A stretch of 35,971 nt of DNA from Candidatus Hodarchaeota archaeon. GTDB taxonomy: Archaea; Asgardarchaeota; Heimdallarchaeia; Hodarchaeales; Hodarchaeaceae. Of the stretch, positions 15,866 to 24,480 are shown piece after piece. The notes beneath the pieces were generated by a model. That model worked only from the letters and a program-made list of their open reading frames with translations. It searched no databases and was not told the origin of the DNA. Each line of letters starts with the position of its first letter. The stretch's first letter is position 1. The stretch lies in the NCBI GenBank assembly GCA_016840305.1, contig JAEOSP010000062.1, positions 1 to 35,971 on the forward strand. Reading direction: 5' to 3'. The position numbers were made by a program, and so were the translations under genes.

Positions 15866-16432
15866 TCATGATTCTTGTCTTGTCGTTTTATCCTGAATAT
15901 GGGAAATGACTCCACACGCCCCACACCGATTCTGACACGTATGATTTTCAAATAAGTTCTTTTCAGAATTTGGAGGTATAAAAAGCCAGAAAGGCTTGTC
16001 TGAAAAGCCTTCCGTCTCTTTTACAAAAAAACTATTACGTCTCTTCACACCTGGGAGATGGCTGAGGGGAAAAGTATCAATAAACTTACTGATTTTCTCA
16101 CGTGTATCGGCTACTAGACAAATAACAAGATTGTACTCAAAACCAGATACAGAAAACATGGCAGTTACTAAAGGACAATCTTGAAAATACGCGAGGATTG
16201 CTTTTTCTGTTTCTGGATTTGTTATTTCAATGAAGGATAAGGCATGACTGAATTTGAGTTGTGTTATGTTCAATCCAACACCAGGAGAGATGAGATTCTT
16301 TTCTTTGAGATCATCAAATCTTGCCTTTACAGTTCCTTTGGCTAAACTTAATGCCTTAGCGGCTTGATTAAAGGAACTGCGGGGGTGTTTTTGGAAATGC
16401 TCAATAATCAGCTTGTCTTTTTCATCTATCAT
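15866..16432 (-). CDS. Lrp/AsnC-type regulator with Cys-rich C-terminal tail
   Basis: A 188-residue regulator with HTH at ~1-50 (DEKDKLIIEHFQKHPRSS, then AKGTVKARFDDLKEKNLI) and a RAM-like domain (~65-145). The last 30 residues carry HTCQNRCGACG (Cys near 166, 170, 173), a C-x3-C-x2-C cluster that could bind metal or react with sulfur species. It lies directly downstream of the sqr-tusA-dsrE genes, convergent with the peptidase. ATG 16432 is preferred over TTG 16438 because GAGGT lies nine bases before it. It may regulate, and sense for, the sulfur cluster; the sensing role is inference. Confidence 0.82.
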   Translation of the reverse strand: MIDEKDKLIIEHFQKHPRSSFNQAAKALSLAKGTVKARFDDLKEKNLISPGVGLNITQLKFSHALSFIEITNPETEKAILAYFQDCPLVTAMFSVSGFEYNLVICLVADTREKISKFIDTFPLSHLPGVKRRNSFFVKETEGFSDKPFWLFIPPNSEKNLFENHTCQNRCGACGVISHIQDKTTRQES

Positions 16433-16474
16433 TTGCAAATAACCTCATAGTTGTACTCCCATTGGATCATTTTT

Positions 16475-17647
16475 TTACATTCGGCCTGATAAGAAACCAT
16501 AGAAGTATAAAAATCTCTGGTATTTCTTGAAGTAGTAAAATAACCGATTTGAAATGTAACCTAGACCAAATGGAGGACGGTTATAGTTGAAATCAAAGAA
16601 CATCGCGGAAGTTAAGGATGTCATGACTAAACATGTGGCATGACCATTATATCTTTCCTTTACCTGTGAAAGTTCTATTTTACCCTTTAAAACGTTAACA
16701 AGGTTATGAGCGACTGCCATAGCTTGATAATGCGCTGAAGATCCCGCCTTTGAAACTGGAAGATTAGCTGTATCACCAAGGGCAAAAATATTTGGATAAT
16801 CCTCATTTTGGAGGGTTTTGGTATTCACATTGACCCACCCACTCTCATCAGCAATAGGACTTCCTTGAAGATAGGTTTGCCCTTTGTGAGGTGGAACCAT
16901 AAGGAGGAGGTCATATTCAATCTCATCACCTTCAAGGGATTCTACTACTTTTTTATCTGCGTGGATCGTCTCGGTATTAAAGAAAGTATGTAAATTGATA
17001 TTCTTTTTCGCAAACTTTTTCTCTATATGAACATTGGCTTGTTCTATAGAAAAAGCACCACCAATTGGACTTAAATAGTGTAGTTGTGTTGTTTTTCTAA
17101 GTTTTTTACGTCTTAAGAAGTGCTCCATCATAAAAACTCCTTCAAGAGGAGCGACTGGGCATTTAAAAGGCAAATCGGCAATTCCAACGACAACATTTCC
17201 ACCTGTACCTTTCTCTACAAATTCGTCGAGTGCTTTTCGAAGTTCTTTTATACCTTCTTCATTATAATAATGATAGGCACCCTCTTTATACCCTGGGACA
17301 CTATCGAAATCATAGTGAGCTCCAGTAGCTATTACCAAATAATCATAAGAAATGCTATTACCATTCTTGAAAGAAACCAATTTGTTTTCTACATCTAAGC
17401 CCGTAACTTCTTCCAAGAGAACGTTGACATTTTTATTTACAACCTTACGAACTGGTTTATACTGAGATTTTAAAGATTTTTTATCAAAGATACGATAGGG
17501 GAGATCAGCTTCATAAAACACCTTTTCTTGTTTAGAAACTAACGTTATCTCAGCAACCTTTTTTGCTTTTCGGCCAAGAAGATTAGCAACAATAACTCCA
17601 CCAGTACCCCCACCTAAAATAACAACTTTAGATTTAGTTTGACTCAT
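16475..17647 (-). CDS. sqr: Sulfide:quinone oxidoreductase-like flavoprotein
   Basis: A 390-residue FAD protein of the SQR/FCSD family. FAD motif: SKVVILGGGTGGVIVANLLG (7-26); second motif YDYLVIATGAHYDF (~101); third PNIFALGDTANLP (~285). C163 (DLPFKCPVAP) and C339 (GHATCLVMTS) match the two redox cysteines of SQR that hold the polysulfide bridge; the third Cys of some types is absent. The C-terminus (RLFYYFKKYQRFLYFYGFL) is an aromatic amphipathic stretch suited to membrane attachment. SQR oxidises sulfide to sulfane sulfur and reduces quinone. GGTGAT lies close upstream of the ATG. It is the last gene of the tusA-dsrE2-dsrE-tusA series, which could receive its sulfur. FCSD-type or related reductase activity is the alternative. 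Confidence 0.85.
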   Translation of the reverse strand: MSQTKSKVVILGGGTGGVIVANLLGRKAKKVAEITLVSKQEKVFYEADLPYRIFDKKSLKSQYKPVRKVVNKNVNVLLEEVTGLDVENKLVSFKNGNSISYDYLVIATGAHYDFDSVPGYKEGAYHYYNEEGIKELRKALDEFVEKGTGGNVVVGIADLPFKCPVAPLEGVFMMEHFLRRKKLRKTTQLHYLSPIGGAFSIEQANVHIEKKFAKKNINLHTFFNTETIHADKKVVESLEGDEIEYDLLLMVPPHKGQTYLQGSPIADESGWVNVNTKTLQNEDYPNIFALGDTANLPVSKAGSSAHYQAMAVAHNLVNVLKGKIELSQVKERYNGHATCLVMTSLTSAMFFDFNYNRPPFGLGYISNRLFYYFKKYQRFLYFYGFLSGRM

Positions 17648-17675
17648 AAAATCACCAAAAGAAAAAGTAGGTGGT

Positions 17676-17918
17676 TTATCTTACCTTCCTAACTTGAAAA
17701 CGGGTATAACCATCCTCTTCGACGATAGCTACCATATCATGTTTAGCTTTTTCAACCCACTTGGGGATGTCTTTTATTGAACCTGCATCTTTACTCCAGA
17801 CTTCGTAAACTTTGCCAAGTTCGCCCTTTTTGATGCTTTTGATCAGTTCCATGAGTGGACCTGGACAGAAGGCATTGCGAGCATCCATTACTTTATCTGC
17901 TTGTACTTCATTACTCAT
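17676..17918 (-). CDS. tusA: TusA family sulfur carrier (CPGP type)
   Basis: An 80-residue TusA-fold protein: VMDARNAFCPGPLMELIKSI with the sulfur-carrying C18, then SKDAGSIKDIPKWVEKA and EEDGYTRFQV. It is very like the TusA that heads the hdr/qmo operon, suggesting that the two clusters share sulfur carriers. AGGTGA lies six bases before the ATG. It is located 20 bp after dsrE and 28 bp before the SQR-like gene. Confidence 0.93.
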   Translation of the reverse strand: MSNEVQADKVMDARNAFCPGPLMELIKSIKKGELGKVYEVWSKDAGSIKDIPKWVEKAKHDMVAIVEEDGYTRFQVRKVR

Positions 17919-17938
17919 TTTTTTTCACCTATTATTAA

Positions 17939-18349
17939 TTATATAAACATTACATGATCAGCAAGCATGGCTTGCTCAGCGAGGGTATTTACTCCTGCAA
18001 CTTCATCCACCATCGGTAAAAGATCGTCTTTCTCTAAACCTAAGATTTCTGTGATTTGAACACATGCAATAATCCTGACTTCACCCAAATCCTTTAAATC
18101 TTCAAGAAGATCTTTCCAGTGCAGTAAATTACCCGCTTTTCTTGCTTGATTCACTTTTTCAGCGACCTCTGGGTAAATACTTTCAACCTCGGGTTCAGGA
18201 GGAGCATCCTTTTTCAAAGCATAAACAGCATCATGCATGAAGAATAGAATTACTTCATGATCATTTGTTACTGCACCTGAAGCAATTATTGCTAACGTCT
18301 GAAGTTTATCCGTCGCTGCTGAATCACATACCATTAGAAATTTTCCCAT
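17939..18349 (-). CDS. DsrE-like sulfur-transfer protein
   Basis: About 136 residues with the DsrE fold: FLMVCDSAATDKLQTLAIIA, HEVILFFMHDAVYAL and the active-site strand VRIIACVQITEILGL, where C96 is the likely persulfide site. It ends with NTLAEQAMLADHVMFI, the usual DsrE terminus. The ATG at 18349 follows AGGTGA with five bases between; an in-frame GTG at 18358 overlaps that site and is less likely. It lies in series with dsrE2 upstream and tusA downstream, as in known tusA-dsrE modules. Confidence 0.87.
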   Translation of the reverse strand: MGKFLMVCDSAATDKLQTLAIIASGAVTNDHEVILFFMHDAVYALKKDAPPEPEVESIYPEVAEKVNQARKAGNLLHWKDLLEDLKDLGEVRIIACVQITEILGLEKDDLLPMVDEVAGVNTLAEQAMLADHVMFI

Positions 18350-18383
18350 ATTACTCACCTAAAAAAGAAGGAAAAAAGAAAAA

Positions 18384-18857
18384 TTACATGAAAAGGGTGA
18401 TGTCAGCGTCTTTGGCGAATTCCAGGAAGGTTGCTGCTCCACCAGTTTCGACACCATCGATAATATCTTTCTCTTCAATGCCCATGACATCCATGGTCAT
18501 TTGACAGGCAATCATTCTAACTCCGCCTTTGATACAGGCTTCTCGTAATTCTTCAAACTTAGCTACATTAGCACCTTTCATCCAGCGCTTCATCATCATC
18601 GTAGCCATTCTTGTCATTCCTGGGATCATTCCAATAATATTTGGAACGGGCATTGGAGCTGCAGGATTTGCAATAGGACTAACTTTGAGTTTCTTACTAC
18701 GCTTCTTGTGAATTAAGTCGAAACCGTAGAATGTGAAGAAAATAGCTACTTCCATATCCATAGCGGCTGCTGTTGAAGCTAGAATCACTGGAGGATAAGC
18801 AGCATCTAAGGTTCCATGTGCGGCAATTATTGCCATACGTTTAGGTTTATCACTCAT
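18384..18857 (-). CDS. DsrE2-like peroxiredoxin-family sulfur-transfer protein
   Basis: A 157-residue protein of the DsrE/F/DrsH group (DsrE2). It has KRMAIIAAHGTLDAAYPPVI, then AMDMEVAIFFTFYGFDLIHK, a Met/Pro-rich loop (NIIGMIPGMTRMATMMMKRW) and GGVRMIACQMTMDVMGI with C118; C108 is nearby. DsrE2 proteins are membrane-associated or soluble partners of TusA in sulfur oxidisers; the Met-rich loop may be the membrane-facing part. It sits between tusA (18877-19113) and dsrE in the leftward operon. Confidence 0.88.
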   Translation of the reverse strand: MSDKPKRMAIIAAHGTLDAAYPPVILASTAAAMDMEVAIFFTFYGFDLIHKKRSKKLKVSPIANPAAPMPVPNIIGMIPGMTRMATMMMKRWMKGANVAKFEELREACIKGGVRMIACQMTMDVMGIEEKDIIDGVETGGAATFLEFAKDADITLFM

Positions 18858-18876
18858 TATACTTTCAACTCTAAAA

Positions 18877-19113
18877 TTATTTCATTCTTTTAACGAGAAA
18901 ACGGAAATCTTTTGGACCTAGTTCCTCTGAAGAAAGGAGATCTTGACCTGTAGTACGAGTCCAGGCGGGAATATCAGCCATGCTTCCAGGGTCTGTTGCT
19001 AAAATTTCTAAAACTTGACCAACTTCTAATTCTTTCAAAGCCTTTTTAGATTTCAAAACAGGCATTGGGCAACTTAATTTACGGGCATCTAAGGTTCTGT
19101 GTGTTTCAATCAT
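18877..19113 (-). CDS. tusA: TusA family sulfur carrier (CPMP type)
   Basis: A 78-residue TusA protein closer to the classical type: RTLDARKLSCPMPVLKSKKA with C15, then LEILATDPGSMADIPAW and the final strand DFRFLVKRMK. It is the first gene of the leftward sulfur operon. AAGGATGA lies eight bases before the ATG. A TATA-like TGTATAAACG (19152-19161) would give a leader of ~20 nt. Confidence 0.93.
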   Translation of the reverse strand: MIETHRTLDARKLSCPMPVLKSKKALKELEVGQVLEILATDPGSMADIPAWTRTTGQDLLSSEELGPKDFRFLVKRMK

Positions 19114-19151
19114 ATTAATTTCATCCTTAATGTTTAAAAATATTGTTTTTT

Positions 19152-19161
19152 CGTTTATACA
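19152..19161 (-). promoter_or_regulatory. Candidate TATA box of the tusA-dsrE2-dsrE-tusA-sqr operon
   Basis: Reading leftward, TGTATAAACG lies ~40 bp before the first ATG at 19113. It is the best TATA match in the gap, but the region is AT-rich and the call is tentative. Confidence 0.4.
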
Positions 19162-19739
19162 ATCTTAATTAGAGAATAGTTCCAAAATCTCTGAAAAAAT
19201 GATTGTGAAATCCGAAAAGAGGTAAGTTTGTACAACTATACTTAATTTTGGATAGTCTTTATTGGTTAAACGCGTTGAAACTATTCAAGTCAATACTTGC
19301 CAATTTAGTTTATAAATATTGGCTATTTGGACAAACCCTTTTTCTTCCTTTATTTATCAGTTTAATTATTTTTAATCAGACTTTTTGTAATTATTTTCAC
19401 TGTAATTCATTTAATTTTTGGATGGTCATTATGAATTTCCTTTTATCATGCAATATCAATAACCCTTGTTCAGAGAATTTTTAAGATTTCAAGCACTCTG
19501 TTGTCTCTACTGTTATATTTTGAATACTGCCCATTCGGTAACCATAATGAACCCAGCTTCATCATTCTTTAATTGGTTTATTATGAGTCCAAATATCTGA
19601 ACTAATTCAGTTAATTCAGTTTACGCGAATTTTATCTTGTTAAAAGATCTAATTTGCCAAAAAAATACGATAGGTAAGAGAAGTCGAATTTCTATCCCCC
19701 TCTATCCAAAAGAAAAAATATTCCTAACAGTAAGAATTT
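19162..19739. other. AT-rich gap without a supported gene
   Basis: Only short hydrophobic, AT-biased open frames occur here (for example a 78-codon rightward frame from 19248), with no ribosome site and no recognisable domain. I see no RNA gene or repeat. Confidence 0.5.
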
Positions 19740-20117
19740 TTATTTATATTCGAGATTACTGATTTCAGCTGCAATTTTTTGGAATAAATTATCATAGTAC
19801 TGTGAAATAATTTCGTAAACATGTTTTAAATGATCAACAAGGCGAATAAAATCCTTGAATTTCTCATGGTCAGCAGAAGGAATCTCTTTCTTTAATTTAT
19901 CCAACTTTTGTATAAGATCTACCCCTTCTCGAATGTTTAGTTCTATTCTATCTAGAACTAATTTAGTAAAACCAACCTCACAAAAATACTTCCGTCCTCC
20001 CTTACCAGATGATGGAGTACTTGAACAATATTTTGATTTTTCCATCTTAGTTAAAGTTCGACTTACCGTACTCACCGAAATGATATCTTTGGATTCTTTG
20101 AATTCTTTGAAATTCAT
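19740..20117 (-). CDS. GbsR/MarR-like winged-helix regulator, 5' end damaged
   Basis: 125 residues from ATG 20117: SVSTVSRTLTKMEKSKYCSS as the recognition helix, GGRKYFCEVGFTKLVLDRIE as wing and helix, then a long C-terminal helix (residues ~60-120) for dimerisation, the layout of GbsR-like regulators. The same frame stays open upstream to 20234 and encodes what the ATG form lacks: FGRIFTLLSLKANIENKGLD and QQEIVKYIN, the first two helices of the wHTH. No ATG, GTG or TTG lies in that extension, and a TGA (20237-20235) blocks it. The gene therefore looks broken at its 5' end, perhaps by a frameshift from the frame at 20174-20356. Confidence 0.6.
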   Translation of the reverse strand: MNFKEFKESKDIISVSTVSRTLTKMEKSKYCSSTPSSGKGGRKYFCEVGFTKLVLDRIELNIREGVDLIQKLDKLKKEIPSADHEKFKDFIRLVDHLKHVYEIISQYYDNLFQKIAAEISNLEYK

Positions 20118-20173
20118 ATTAATGTATTTGACAATCTCTTGCTGGTCTAAACCTTTATTCTCTATATTAGCTT

Positions 20174-20356
20174 TTAGAGATAGAAGCGTAAATATTCGAC
20201 CAAAGTTATGTGACCGTCTGAGCTCAAATAAACATCACCATTACGCGTACGTTCATCTTGTCTCAATAATTCCTCAATACGATCTTTTACCAATCGATGA
20301 TCAACTTCTCTGTGAATTGGCATTTTTGAGTAAAGTAAAACACGTATATCACCCAC
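20174..20356 (-). other. Open fragment possibly the shifted 5' part of the wHTH gene
   Basis: A 60-codon frame from GTG 20356 (IHREVDHRLVKDRIEELLRQ, then TRNGDVYL) overlaps the wHTH extension in another frame and stays open further upstream to ~20440. It may be the original N-terminus before a frameshift near 20230, or chance. The rest of 20357-20720 has no gene that I can support. Confidence 0.25.
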
Positions 20357-20721
20357 TAGTCTAGAGGAGCATTCTCTCTGAAAGTTGGAATACTTGCCAT
20401 AACTGAAAGTTATGACAAAGTATAAGTTTTTTTCTCCTTTTTACTTGGAATAACCTACACTACCACGATTGATCCAATCAGTAGCAACACCAATGTAATA
20501 CTCTCCATAATGCCAAGGGATGCCATCATCGAATATATAGAATATTTGAGTATACACTTTTACATACACTGTCCCGATTCCATATACCCTTAAACTTGAG
20601 TTTTGGATAAGAAATTGACCTAGTTAATAACTACGATGAGTGATAAGTTTTTCGTTCGAACAATCTTCCTAAAAGGATAATCATTGTCCCTCATTCAAAA
20701 TCTTTAAAAAACAAAGATCTC

Positions 20722-20729
20722 TATATAAG
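20722..20729 (+). promoter_or_regulatory. TATA box of the surface-protein gene (near-leaderless)
   Basis: TATATAAG lies 16 bp before GTG 20745. This distance places the transcript start at or next to the start codon, as in leaderless archaeal mRNAs. Confidence 0.55.
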
Positions 20730-20744
20730 ATAATACTTTAGGAA

Positions 20745-22718
20745 GTGAAGGTGAGACTATTAAAATCAGCCAGTACTGCAATTATACCAATTATAATTGT
20801 GATTTTCAATCTTGTTTCTATTTTAGCAATAGACTTCTATTCTAATGGATATATTTTAATCGCATATTATGAAGGAGAAGAGTTATATCCTGGTGACCAT
20901 GTAGTTATCAAAGCAGAATTATATAGAGCAGGTAAACGAATTACTGATCCTAAAAATACTAGTGTTGTCCTTTATATTGGAGAATATCCTGGTATAGAAG
21001 AAGTTATTATGGAACATGAAAAAGGGGTTTTTTCATATGATTTTATCATTCCAACTGATCTCAATATTGCGGTTTTAGTTGTCCAAGCTAATGCTCTTAT
21101 TAATGAGCAAGAAGTAGACTTTACTTCACTTTATATCCCTGTTAGTATTAAAGAAGACACAACGCATTATATAAATTCTCCGGTTCACACAATATCTCAC
21201 CAAATTGTCAAACCAAACGACACCATTACAATTACAAGTTATATATCTGATATAACAAATAAAACTATTATTCCTTCAGCAGTTAATATCTCCATAACAG
21301 CTTGGATTCGATATAACCGTACAGATCTAGATTCAACGTTATCGTACTTTCCATCTCTATATCAGGGTAATGGAATTTTTGAGGCGAATTATACTATTCT
21401 AACACTTGCTGTTAATAAATCTTTAAAAATGACTGCTGATCTGAATCTCCTAATTCAAATCAATACAAAAATCCTTGAAGAGGAATTTAATGATTTCTTT
21501 TCTATAGATATTGATGATTTCCACTTAATTTCCTCTCTGAAATTAGAAGGTAATATCGTAAAACTTAGAATTTTAGCTCTAGATAATAATTTTTTACCAA
21601 TGAGCAATGTAAACTGTAGTTTAATTAGAATAGAAACAGATCCGATTCAAACGATATTTTCCACAGAGTTAATACCTTCCACAGACGAAGAAGGAACAAC
21701 AGAAATAACCATTATTACAGAGAACGAAATTGCCGAGATTGATATAAGTATTGCTGGAGTTAAGGACAATAAAATATCTTTTAAAAGAATAAGTGCACTT
21801 AATTTTTTGAATGCTCCATATGTCAATAAATATAGCCTTTATATCCTGCCCAGTATAAGTGATTTTGAATATAAAATACATTATAATGAAAAAGGAATAA
21901 GAGGAAGTTATTTATCCCTACTAGGGGATGAACCGCTTAAGAATACGGAATTATACTTATATCTCCACTGGTCTAAGGGAGTAATAAGTCTCTCAAAAAC
22001 CACAACTGATGAAAATGGGTTATTTCATATTAAGGAATCCTGGCCGAAAGGCTTTGGAAAGTCTTCTCTGGATCGGTGCGTTTTACGAGTCTCATACAAT
22101 AATAAAAGCTCATGGGTAAATACAGAATTCTGGACAAATCCTTTATTTTCACAGTTTCCATATGAATTAGCGGTAAATGAAGATAATATACCGTCTTTTA
22201 AGATAACAGAATTTGAGCGATATAAAAAACTCAATATCACTTGGGATGTTTCGTCTAATCTTTCTCTTAAACAGTTGTTTTTCTATCCACAATACAAGAA
22301 CTTGAATTTTCCTTCATCCTCAGTAAGCATGTATGGTTCTTTCCGGTTTGTTCCTTTTCCAGACTATACTCCCCAAAATCATTTTTTGGGTTTTACTCCT
22401 TTTCAAAGCTCCCTTTCAACTACGTATTCTGAATTAGACAAAGTAAATTGTGTTGGGATTATAGATAACTATTCAGACTTAGAATATATGATTATACTAG
22501 GTATAACTTATTCTAATGATTATTCATCAGGTTATAAATATAATTATTGGTTTTTTAATCCTGATGGTAGTCTAAAGGACAAACCAATGGATTTTCCTGA
22601 TCCTCCACTTTTCATTTTGGATCAAAACCTGTTGTTAAGAATTTCCCTCTTTATAATCATTGCAGGAATTACAATAGTAGTTTTTGTTAAGGGAAAACAA
22701 GCTAAGCGTAACTTATAG
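20745..22718 (+). CDS. Large exported membrane-anchored beta-rich protein
   Basis: 657 residues, family not recognised. A signal or anchor helix (ILAID-terminated, residues ~12-30: AIIPIIIVIFNLVSILAI) is followed by ~600 extracellular residues and a C-terminal membrane helix (LLLRISLFIIIAGITIVVFV) with a basic tail. The ectodomain looks like several Ig-like/MG-type beta domains: ELYPGDHVVIKAELYRAGKR near 45, HQIVKPNDTITITSYISD near 155, and a carboxypeptidase-regulatory-like segment with KTTTDENGLFHIKESWP near 430. It has many N-x-S/T sites. There are few cysteines. The start is GTG 20745 (GTG 20751 is possible). A surface or adhesion role is inferred only from topology. Confidence 0.75.
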   Translation: MKVRLLKSASTAIIPIIIVIFNLVSILAIDFYSNGYILIAYYEGEELYPGDHVVIKAELYRAGKRITDPKNTSVVLYIGEYPGIEEVIMEHEKGVFSYDFIIPTDLNIAVLVVQANALINEQEVDFTSLYIPVSIKEDTTHYINSPVHTISHQIVKPNDTITITSYISDITNKTIIPSAVNISITAWIRYNRTDLDSTLSYFPSLYQGNGIFEANYTILTLAVNKSLKMTADLNLLIQINTKILEEEFNDFFSIDIDDFHLISSLKLEGNIVKLRILALDNNFLPMSNVNCSLIRIETDPIQTIFSTELIPSTDEEGTTEITIITENEIAEIDISIAGVKDNKISFKRISALNFLNAPYVNKYSLYILPSISDFEYKIHYNEKGIRGSYLSLLGDEPLKNTELYLYLHWSKGVISLSKTTTDENGLFHIKESWPKGFGKSSLDRCVLRVSYNNKSSWVNTEFWTNPLFSQFPYELAVNEDNIPSFKITEFERYKKLNITWDVSSNLSLKQLFFYPQYKNLNFPSSSVSMYGSFRFVPFPDYTPQNHFLGFTPFQSSLSTTYSELDKVNCVGIIDNYSDLEYMIILGITYSNDYSSGYKYNYWFFNPDGSLKDKPMDFPDPPLFILDQNLLLRISLFIIIAGITIVVFVKGKQAKRNL

Positions 22719-22849
22719 TTCTTTTTAAGATGTTTTTTAATAACTAAGTAAGCTTGACCTACTTGAGTATTTTTAAATTTATGAATTTCGTGAATAAATA
22801 CCCTTATTTTTTCAGTATGTTTGCGGTTCGTGATACCCCAATTGTTTTT

Positions 22850-23002
22850 GACCCAATTAGAAGTGCAGGGCCAATAATTATCGTCCAGTTTCTCATACAA
22901 TGCTAAACTCTTTCTATAAATCTCTAGGGCTTTCTGCCAATCACCTTTCATTGTGAGTTCTCTACCTTGTAGAGAAAATAAGGTTACTCGGTATTTATTG
23001 AC
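22850..23002 (-). pseudogene. Remnant of a tetratricopeptide-repeat protein
   Basis: A leftward frame gives LFSLQGRELTMKGDWQKALE followed by IYRKSLALYEKLDDNYW, one clear TPR motif, then loses repeat character and ends at 22622 inside the opposite gene. There is no start codon upstream before a TGA near 23012. It looks like a leftover of a longer TPR gene. An intact small gene is unlikely. Confidence 0.35.
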
Positions 23003-23003
23003 C

Positions 23004-24440
23004 TCAGTTCACATAATATTGAACCAAGGCAGCCATGGCTTTGACAGTCATGTTCGGCCATTTGAATACAGGGATGGAATTGTGTTGTAAATGACCAATA
23101 ACATCATCCGCCGTATCGATACAACTGATAAAAACAGGAATTTCATTTTCGTTAACCCATTTAAAGAATGTATCCAGAGTTTCCTGCATAACGAAGTTCA
23201 TCCCTTCAAAAGGAAAAATTTCCTCGAACTTTCCGTTATTAAACTCAAGAGATCGTTTAAGGATACTATTACCAAATATTCCATAGAATATGAGTGCATC
23301 AACTTCTCCTGATTCCCAAATCAATTTAGGGACATGTTCATAAAATAGAGGGAAGTTTAAATCAAAAGTAAGATCCACAGGATTATTTGGAGATGCTACT
23401 TCTGGAATAATTTCCTTAAGATTATTTTGTAACTCTTGAGAAAATGAGGGTACTTTTAGTCCCGAGCGTTCACAGAGATCTGCAAGAGTGACTGCAGGTC
23501 CTCCCGAATTAGTAATTAAACCAATTCGGTTCCCTTTTGGAGGGTACGCTAGTGAGAAAGCGTGTGAATATTCAAATAATTCTTCCATATTAGAAGTACG
23601 GATCACCCCTGCTTGTTTAAATATTGCTTCATATACTGATGGTTTTCCTCCTAATGATGCCGTGTGAGATAGTCCTGCTCTTGAACCCGCAGATGTACCA
23701 CCATGATAACTTACTATGACTGGTTTAACTTTAGCTAACGCCTTTAAAGAATCAAAAAAGGTTTTTCCGTCTTTTTTTACTCCTTCTATGTATGTTGCAA
23801 CAACTTTTGTAACTTTATCATCCTTAAAATAATCGAAACATTCAGACATTGTGATATTTGCTTCATTTCCAATTGAAATAGCCTTTCTAGTTCGTAGTCC
23901 CCGTCTTTCGGCCCAAATAAGTATTTGGGCTATCCATGAACCACTTTGACTAACCATTGAGATATTTCCTTCCACCCCCTCTGGAAGTTCAAATGGAAAC
24001 CACGTACAATTAAATACCCCGTTGTTACAACCAGTATTTATTACACCGATACAATTTGGACCTATGAAACGCATTTTGTATTTTTCAGCAATTTCATTCA
24101 ATTTTTCTTCACTTTCAGTATTCCCTACCTCTCCAAATCCAGCAGACACTATAATAGCATACGGTATGCCAAATTGACCAGCTTTTTCTAAATAATCAGT
24201 CACCAAACGTGTAGGAAGTACTATTACTAATAAATCAGGGACTTCTGGTAGGTCAGAGATCTTTCTATAGACTTGTAATCCTAGAATGTTATCTTCTGAG
24301 GGATGAATAGCATATATTTTACCTGTGAATCGGGACATTAAGGAATAGCACTGCCCGGTTCCCATTGTTGAGATTTTATTGCTTGCCCCCAAGAATGCAA
24401 CAGACTTTGGATTTAGCAATTTGTCTAAAAAACGCGTCAT
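23004..24440 (-). CDS. ADP-forming acyl-CoA synthetase, alpha-subunit type
   Basis: 478 residues with the ACD alpha architecture. The CoA-binding Rossmann domain opens with LLNPKSVAFLGASNKISTMG and continues to FIGPNCIGVINTG (~125-137). The succinyl-CoA ligase-like domain has NISMVSQSGSWIAQILIWAE and the phosphorylatable H259 in SRAGLSHTASLGG. The enzyme makes ATP from acetyl-CoA or other acyl-CoA plus ADP and phosphate. The length fits alpha-only forms; the ATP-grasp beta subunit is not adjacent. A TATA box (24472-24480) gives a leader of about ten nt. The substrate cannot be told from the sequence. Confidence 0.9.
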   Translation of the reverse strand: MTRFLDKLLNPKSVAFLGASNKISTMGTGQCYSLMSRFTGKIYAIHPSEDNILGLQVYRKISDLPEVPDLLVIVLPTRLVTDYLEKAGQFGIPYAIIVSAGFGEVGNTESEEKLNEIAEKYKMRFIGPNCIGVINTGCNNGVFNCTWFPFELPEGVEGNISMVSQSGSWIAQILIWAERRGLRTRKAISIGNEANITMSECFDYFKDDKVTKVVATYIEGVKKDGKTFFDSLKALAKVKPVIVSYHGGTSAGSRAGLSHTASLGGKPSVYEAIFKQAGVIRTSNMEELFEYSHAFSLAYPPKGNRIGLITNSGGPAVTLADLCERSGLKVPSFSQELQNNLKEIIPEVASPNNPVDLTFDLNFPLFYEHVPKLIWESGEVDALIFYGIFGNSILKRSLEFNNGKFEEIFPFEGMNFVMQETLDTFFKWVNENEIPVFISCIDTADDVIGHLQHNSIPVFKWPNMTVKAMAALVQYYVN

Positions 24441-24471
24441 AGGATCTTCTTCTGAGATAAGTCTCGGTGTT

Positions 24472-24480
24472 ATTATATAT
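24472..24480 (-). promoter_or_regulatory. TATA box of the acyl-CoA synthetase gene
   Basis: Reading leftward, ATATATAAT lies ~35 bp before ATG 24440, the best TATA in this stretch, and implies a very short leader. Confidence 0.5.

Noticed and set aside
19248..19484. 78-codon rightward hydrophobic open frame
   Set aside because: Composition follows AT bias (Leu, Phe, Asn, Ile), there is no ribosome site, and no domain or coupled neighbour.
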